A DNA stretch of 64,000 bases from an uncultured Clostridia bacterium. Its GTDB lineage: Bacteria; Bacillota; Clostridia; Oscillospirales; UBA644. This document shows positions 59,895 to 64,000 of the stretch, in pieces. Made by a program: the position numbers and the translations under genes. Position 1 is the stretch's first letter; the number at the start of each line of letters is the position of its first letter. The stretch spans positions 1 through 64,000 of the forward strand of contig CAOJUB010000009.1 of assembly GCA_948443805.1 (NCBI GenBank). Reading direction: 5' to 3'. Under the pieces are notes generated by a model. It did not search any database, was not told the DNA's origin, and saw nothing but the letters and a program-made list of their open reading frames with translations.

Positions 59895-61103
59895 ATGAAG
59901 AAGATACAGATGAAAACACCGCTGGTCGAAATGGACGGCGACGAAATGACAAGAATTGTTTGGCAATGGGTCAAACAGCTTCTGCTCGAACCTTACATAG
60001 ACCTGAAGACCGAATATTACGACCTCGGTCTGAAAAACCGGGACAAAACCGATGACAAAGTCACCGAGGAATCGGCGCTGGCAACTAAAAAATACGGCGT
60101 TGCCGTAAAATGCGCCACCATTACCCCCAATGCCGACCGCGTGAAGGAATATGACCTGAAAAAAATGTGGAAAAGCCCGAACGGAACCATCCGCGCCATT
60201 CTGGACGGAACGGTTTTCAGAACTCCGGTTCTGATAAACGGGATCACGCCGTTTATCCCGACCTGGAAAAAGCCGATCTCGATTGCCCGCCATGCATACG
60301 GAGATATTTACAAAGGGGTGGAAATGCAGGTAAAAGGGCCGGCGAAAGCGGAGCTTGTTGTAACCAAGGAAAACGGAGAGGTTATCCGTGAAACGATTCA
60401 CGATTTTACTTCCGACGGGATTATTATGGGCATGCACAATATCGACGCCAGCATTGAAGGCTTTGCAAGAAGCTGCTTCAACTATGCGCTGGATATGAAG
60501 GAAGACCTCTGGTTTTCAACCAAAGATACCATTTCCAAAAAATATGATCACCGCTTCAAAGATATTTTCGCCGAAATTTTCAAGAATGAATATGCAGAAA
60601 AGTTCAAAGCCGCGGGAATCGAATATTTTTACACCCTGATCGACGATGCCGTAGCAAGGGTAATCCGTTCGGAAGGCGGTTTTATCTGGGCCTGCAAAAA
60701 CTATGACGGCGATGTGATGTCGGATATGATCGCAACCGCTTTCGGAGACCTGGCGATGATGACCTCGGTTCTCGTCTCCCCTGATGGATGCTATGAATAC
60801 GAAGCGGCACACGGAACGGTTACCCGTCATTATTATCAGCACCTGAAAGGGGAAAAACCGGCGACCAATCCGATCGCGACTATTTTTGCCTGGACCGGCG
60901 CTCTGAAAAAACGCGGCGAACTCGACGATATTCCAGAACTTTCCGAATTTGCGGAAAAACTGGAAAAGGCCTGCGTGGAGACCATTGAAAACGGCATTAT
61001 GACAAAAGGCCTGGCAGCCCTTTCGACCATTGAAAACAAAACAATCGTCGATGGCGAGGCCTTTACCAAAAAAATCGCTGAAAATCTGGAAAAGAAACTG
61101 TAA
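59895..61103 (+). CDS. icd: NADP-dependent isocitrate dehydrogenase (eukaryotic-type subfamily)
   Basis: 402 aa; converts isocitrate to 2-oxoglutarate. [17 protein letters not shown] at the start, [18 protein letters not shown] and [18 protein letters not shown] place it with the IDH1-like class II enzymes rather than the E. coli type. An AAGGAGG site precedes ATG 59895. It lies 31 nt before gpmI. Confidence 0.94.
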   Translation: MKKIQMKTPLVEMDGDEMTRIVWQWVKQLLLEPYIDLKTEYYDLGLKNRDKTDDKVTEESALATKKYGVAVKCATITPNADRVKEYDLKKMWKSPNGTIRAILDGTVFRTPVLINGITPFIPTWKKPISIARHAYGDIYKGVEMQVKGPAKAELVVTKENGEVIRETIHDFTSDGIIMGMHNIDASIEGFARSCFNYALDMKEDLWFSTKDTISKKYDHRFKDIFAEIFKNEYAEKFKAAGIEYFYTLIDDAVARVIRSEGGFIWACKNYDGDVMSDMIATAFGDLAMMTSVLVSPDGCYEYEAAHGTVTRHYYQHLKGEKPATNPIATIFAWTGALKKRGELDDIPELSEFAEKLEKACVETIENGIMTKGLAALSTIENKTIVDGEAFTKKIAENLEKKL

Positions 61104-61134
61104 GTATTCCATTGGAAAGGAACGGAAAGAAAAC

Positions 61135-62709
61135 ATGAAAAAACCGGTTGTTCTTATTGTTATGGACGGCGTTGGAGAAAACGAAAACGCCTTTGGAAAC
61201 GCTGTAAAAAGCGCTTATACACCCACCCTTGATTATCTGAAAGAAACCTGCCCGCACACAACGATCAAAGCGCACGGCGTTGCGGTTGGCCTGCCGACCG
61301 ACGACGACATGGGCAACAGCGAAGTCGGCCATAACGCGCTCGGCTGCGGCCAATGCTATGCGCAGGGCGCAAAGTTGGTCAACCAATCGATTGAATCAAA
61401 AAAAATGTATCAGTCGGAAACCTGGAAAGAACTGATCGAAAACTGCAAGGCAAAAAAATCAACGCTTCATTTCCTCGGGCTTCTTTCCGACGGAAACGTG
61501 CATTCCAACATCACGCATCTGAAAGCCATGCTCGCGGAAGCAAAAGAAGAAGGAATCGAAAAATGCCGCGTGCATATCCTGCTTGACGGCCGAGATGTTC
61601 CCGCTACTTCGGCGCAGATTTATATTCAGGATCTGGAAGATACCCTCGCCGGTTTGAACGACGGAAAATTTGAAGGGAAAATCGCTTCCGGCGGCGGAAG
61701 AATGAAAATCACAATGGACCGCTACGAAGCAAACTGGGATATGGTAAAACTCGGCTGGGACACGCATGTGCTGGGCAAAGGACCGCAGTTTGCCACGGCC
61801 ATGGAAGCCCTCGAGACACTCCGGAAAGAAACCGGCGCCATCGACCAGGATCTGCCCCCGTTCGTGATAGCGGAAAACGGGACGCCGGTCGGAACAATCG
61901 AAGACGGCGACAGCGTCATCCTCTTTAACTTCCGGGGAGACCGCGCCATTGAAATCAGCAAAGCGTTTGAACAGGAAACCTGCCCGATCGACCGGGAAAG
62001 ATTCCCCAAAGTGTTGTTTGCAGGCATGCTGGAATATGACGGAGACCTGAAAATCCCGTCCAAATATCTGGTCAGCCCGCCGGACATACAGAACACCCTT
62101 TCCGAACTGCTGGTAAAAAACAACATCAAACAGTACGCCGTTTCCGAAACGCAGAAATTCGGCCACGTCACCTATTTCTGGAACGGAAACCGGAGCGAAA
62201 AATTCAGCGAGGAACTGGAAATTTTTGAAGAAGTTCCGTCCGATGTTGTTCCTTTTGAACAAAGGCCTTATATGAAAGCTGCGGAAGTAACCGATAAAAT
62301 TATCGCGGCCATCAACAGCGGCGAATATGGGTTTATCCGCGCCAATTACCCCAACGGAGATATGGTCGGGCATACCGGGAACTACCTTGCGGCACAAATT
62401 GCGGTGGAAATGGTTGATCTTTCACTGGCAAGAGTGCTGGAAGCGGCGAAAGCCAACAACGTTTATGTCTGCATTACCGCTGACCACGGAAACGCCGACG
62501 AAATGTACGAAAAAGCCAAAAACGGCGGCGATCCGAAGCCCAAAACCGCACATACCCTCAATCCGGTTCCTTTTATCATTTATGATCCGGAAGGAAGCGA
62601 GCTCAAAATAAAGCAGGGAAATTTCGGTCTTGCCAACGTTGCGGCAACCGTTGCAACCCTCCTGGAATTAGATCCCCCTTCGGTCTGGGAAGAAAGCATG
62701 ATTGATTGA
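61135..62709 (+). CDS. gpmI: 2,3-bisphosphoglycerate-independent phosphoglycerate mutase
   Basis: Manganese-dependent phosphoglycerate mutase of the alkaline phosphatase superfamily, 524 aa from ATG 61135. VLIVMDGVGEN carries the first metal Asp, and the phosphorylated serine is in DDMGNSEVGHNALG. VHILLDGRDVPATSA, RDRE-like sequences and ITADHGNADEMYEK complete the metal sites. The upstream open frame overlaps icd and is not used. Confidence 0.96.
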   Translation: MKKPVVLIVMDGVGENENAFGNAVKSAYTPTLDYLKETCPHTTIKAHGVAVGLPTDDDMGNSEVGHNALGCGQCYAQGAKLVNQSIESKKMYQSETWKELIENCKAKKSTLHFLGLLSDGNVHSNITHLKAMLAEAKEEGIEKCRVHILLDGRDVPATSAQIYIQDLEDTLAGLNDGKFEGKIASGGGRMKITMDRYEANWDMVKLGWDTHVLGKGPQFATAMEALETLRKETGAIDQDLPPFVIAENGTPVGTIEDGDSVILFNFRGDRAIEISKAFEQETCPIDRERFPKVLFAGMLEYDGDLKIPSKYLVSPPDIQNTLSELLVKNNIKQYAVSETQKFGHVTYFWNGNRSEKFSEELEIFEEVPSDVVPFEQRPYMKAAEVTDKIIAAINSGEYGFIRANYPNGDMVGHTGNYLAAQIAVEMVDLSLARVLEAAKANNVYVCITADHGNADEMYEKAKNGGDPKPKTAHTLNPVPFIIYDPEGSELKIKQGNFGLANVAATVATLLELDPPSVWEESMID

Positions 62710-62744
62710 AACAAAGAAAACCAACGTTTTAAACGATAACAAAG

Positions 62745-62776
62745 AAAAACCGCGAACATTTTGTTCGCGGTTTTTT
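62745..62776 (+). terminator. Terminator of icd-gpmI
   Basis: AAAAACCGCGAAC/GTTCGCGGTTTTTT stem with a 4-nt loop. Confidence 0.9.
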
Positions 62777-62837
62777 ATAACAGAAATTATGAATACCCAA
62801 ACAGATTTCTATAATCATCTGCTGAACAAATTGGTAT

Positions 62838-63554
62838 TTAATGATTGCTCTTATAATTAATATTTGCCAGCCTTGCCTGTTTCATCAAATCTTTTGTCTG
62901 CAATTGATATTGCTTCCCATCTTTTATAAAATAAGTTCCGCATTGTCTGAATTCAAAATTGACATTTTTTCTAATACATTGTGCTCTGATATTTAATACC
63001 CAATCAAATTCCAGTGGTCTGGCATTTCTATCAGATTCACCGCCAACAACGACAAGTTCAATATCATCAAGATATTTTTCTATCTCAATATTCTCTAATA
63101 ATGGCTGTGCTGTAATACATTTATGCTTTATCGGCAAATCTTTAAATATTGATAATTTAGAATCTGCATTTTTTTGATTTTCAACCGTACAGCATACAAC
63201 TACATTCTCATATCCATCTTCCCAGTCATTGGGAATACAACTCATAAACCGATCAATTCTTTTTGTTAAAAATAAAAAAGTGCAATCCTGTCTTTCCCTT
63301 ATCATATTCCAGCAATCTTTTCGCCACGCATCGGCTTCTTCAATTAGGAAGTCGGTAGAAAAACATAAATAAACAATACCGGATTTCATTTTGTAATTTC
63401 CATTTTTTAATTTCGCTACAGGCTTTTCAAAATCTTTTGTTTTGATAATTTCATTTGTATTTATTTTTCTTTTTAAATCTCCTTTATGAATATAGCAATG
63501 CAAACACCCATCACTACATTTTTTACAGCCTCGCCAAGGATTCCACATCGCCAT
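62838..63554 (-). CDS. DUF5131 (Gp37/Gp68-like) protein, 238 aa
   Basis: MWNPWRGCKKCSDGCLHCYI at the N-terminus is the conserved start of the DUF5131 family, with a CxxxCxxC cluster typical of radical SAM-type iron-sulfur proteins. FSTDFLIEEADAWR, FLFLTKR and VVVGGESDRNARP follow. The family is frequent in phages and mobile elements. The gene is markedly AT-richer than its neighbours and uses A/T-ending codons, which suggests transfer. The function is unproven. Confidence 0.85.
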   Translation of the reverse strand: MAMWNPWRGCKKCSDGCLHCYIHKGDLKRKINTNEIIKTKDFEKPVAKLKNGNYKMKSGIVYLCFSTDFLIEEADAWRKDCWNMIRERQDCTFLFLTKRIDRFMSCIPNDWEDGYENVVVCCTVENQKNADSKLSIFKDLPIKHKCITAQPLLENIEIEKYLDDIELVVVGGESDRNARPLEFDWVLNIRAQCIRKNVNFEFRQCGTYFIKDGKQYQLQTKDLMKQARLANINYKSNH

Positions 63555-63702
63555 ATGATTTTGCTCCTAAAATCCTGATTTTTCATCATTGTAAGGAATT
63601 GTACCTACAACGTATCATCTCTATAAAGAAATCCGCCAAAAGAAAACAACAAAAACTTTCGCCCTTATTATTTGTCTAAAAAACGGTTATTTCACAAAAC
63701 CT

Positions 63703-64000
63703 TTACCCCGGCAAAAACCTGTTCTTTGCAACAGGAGACAGATCCTCCCCGAACTTTCGGTTCAGCGCATGATGAATCGCCCAAAGATACGGCAGTCCCA
63801 TATTCGTTTCCAGAAGAGAATTCACGATAAAGGTCTGCAAGCTCAGGTTCCGGATGCCAGTAATGGCCAACACAAATTCCCAGCCTCCCTGCACCAGTAT
63901 GCCGATGGCAAGAATCCAAAGGATATCGATTTTTTCGCCGAACCGGATATTCCGGAGAATCAGCCATAGATATCCGGCAAACAGCAAAAAAGCCATCACG
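63703..64000 (-). CDS. Membrane protein, 3' part (truncated by window edge)
   Basis: The frame continues beyond 64000, so only the last 98 residues are visible. At least three hydrophobic stretches are seen (MMAFLLFAGYLWLIL, ILWILAIGILVQGGWEFVLA, LQTFIVNSLLETNMGLPYLW) and a charged tail. No family is recognised. It ends 149 nt before the DUF5131 start. Confidence 0.6.
   Translation of the reverse strand, partial: VMAFLLFAGYLWLILRNIRFGEKIDILWILAIGILVQGGWEFVLAITGIRNLSLQTFIVNSLLETNMGLPYLWAIHHALNRKFGEDLSPVAKNRFLPG

Overview
The window is a chromosomal stretch of a spore-forming, low-to-mid GC Bacillota (Clostridia-like) bacterium. The evidence is spoIID and a cotJABC operon, a short HisG paired with HisZ, PPi-type phosphofructokinase, an Lsa-like ABC-F protein, a Na+-pumping decarboxylase, AGGAGG-type ribosome binding sites and many near-consensus TTGACA-17-TATAAT promoters. 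I cannot name the species. I see no phage, IS element, integrase or CRISPR array. It is mostly housekeeping and central metabolism, plus a few accessory genes.

Layout: 1-2.3 kb holds small genes, a ferritin-like hypothetical, a three-tRNA operon (Val, Ala, Arg) and a P-loop kinase. 2.4-10.1 kb is a complete minus-strand histidine operon, hisZGDCBHAFIE, with mostly overlapping genes and one consensus promoter. 10.2-16.9 kb is the minus-strand pyrH-frr-uppS-cdsA-dxr-rseP-ispG operon (UMP kinase, ribosome recycling, isoprenoid and phospholipid synthesis, membrane protease). 16.9-24.1 kb is a carbohydrate region: a secreted dockerin/DUF4838 protein on the minus strand, then divergently a GH65 disaccharide phosphorylase with beta-phosphoglucomutase, a DUF6062 protein and an acyl carrier protein. 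24.3-32.7 kb has htpG, trmB, PPi-phosphofructokinase, a GH127 enzyme, a radical SAM protein, a nitroreductase and small membrane proteins. 32.7-37.9 kb has spoIID, a TPR/LRR membrane protein, small proteins and cotJABC.

38.1-45.4 kb is a purine salvage and nucleoside uptake locus: xpt, a BMP-family lipoprotein, an ABC ATPase and two permeases, then two uncharacterised genes. A tRNA-Thr, a metallophosphoesterase and a DUF4474 protein with Cys/Pro repeats follow. 48.3-54.3 kb joins serC-serA to a four-gene Na+-translocating decarboxylase (gamma, biotin carrier, beta, alpha). 54.4-59.6 kb is minus strand: an ABC-F gene with an attenuator-like leader, degV, and rpmG-secE-nusG-rplK-rplA. 59.9-62.7 kb is icd-gpmI. 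The right end has an AT-rich DUF5131 gene and a truncated membrane protein.

The most unusual signal is not a protein. A modular leader element recurs upstream of pyrH, upstream of degV and at 32.4 kb. Each copy has a consensus promoter (TTGACN-17-TATAAT, with ATGG before the -10) followed by palindromic modules. A GAACAG/CTGTTC hairpin shows compensatory changes between copies, and two copies share a branched A6GCG...CGCT6 structure. The pyrH copy also carries six further unrelated palindromes. A second regulatory pattern is a small GC-rich hairpin placed about 5-8 nt before the Shine-Dalgarno sequence at four unrelated genes.
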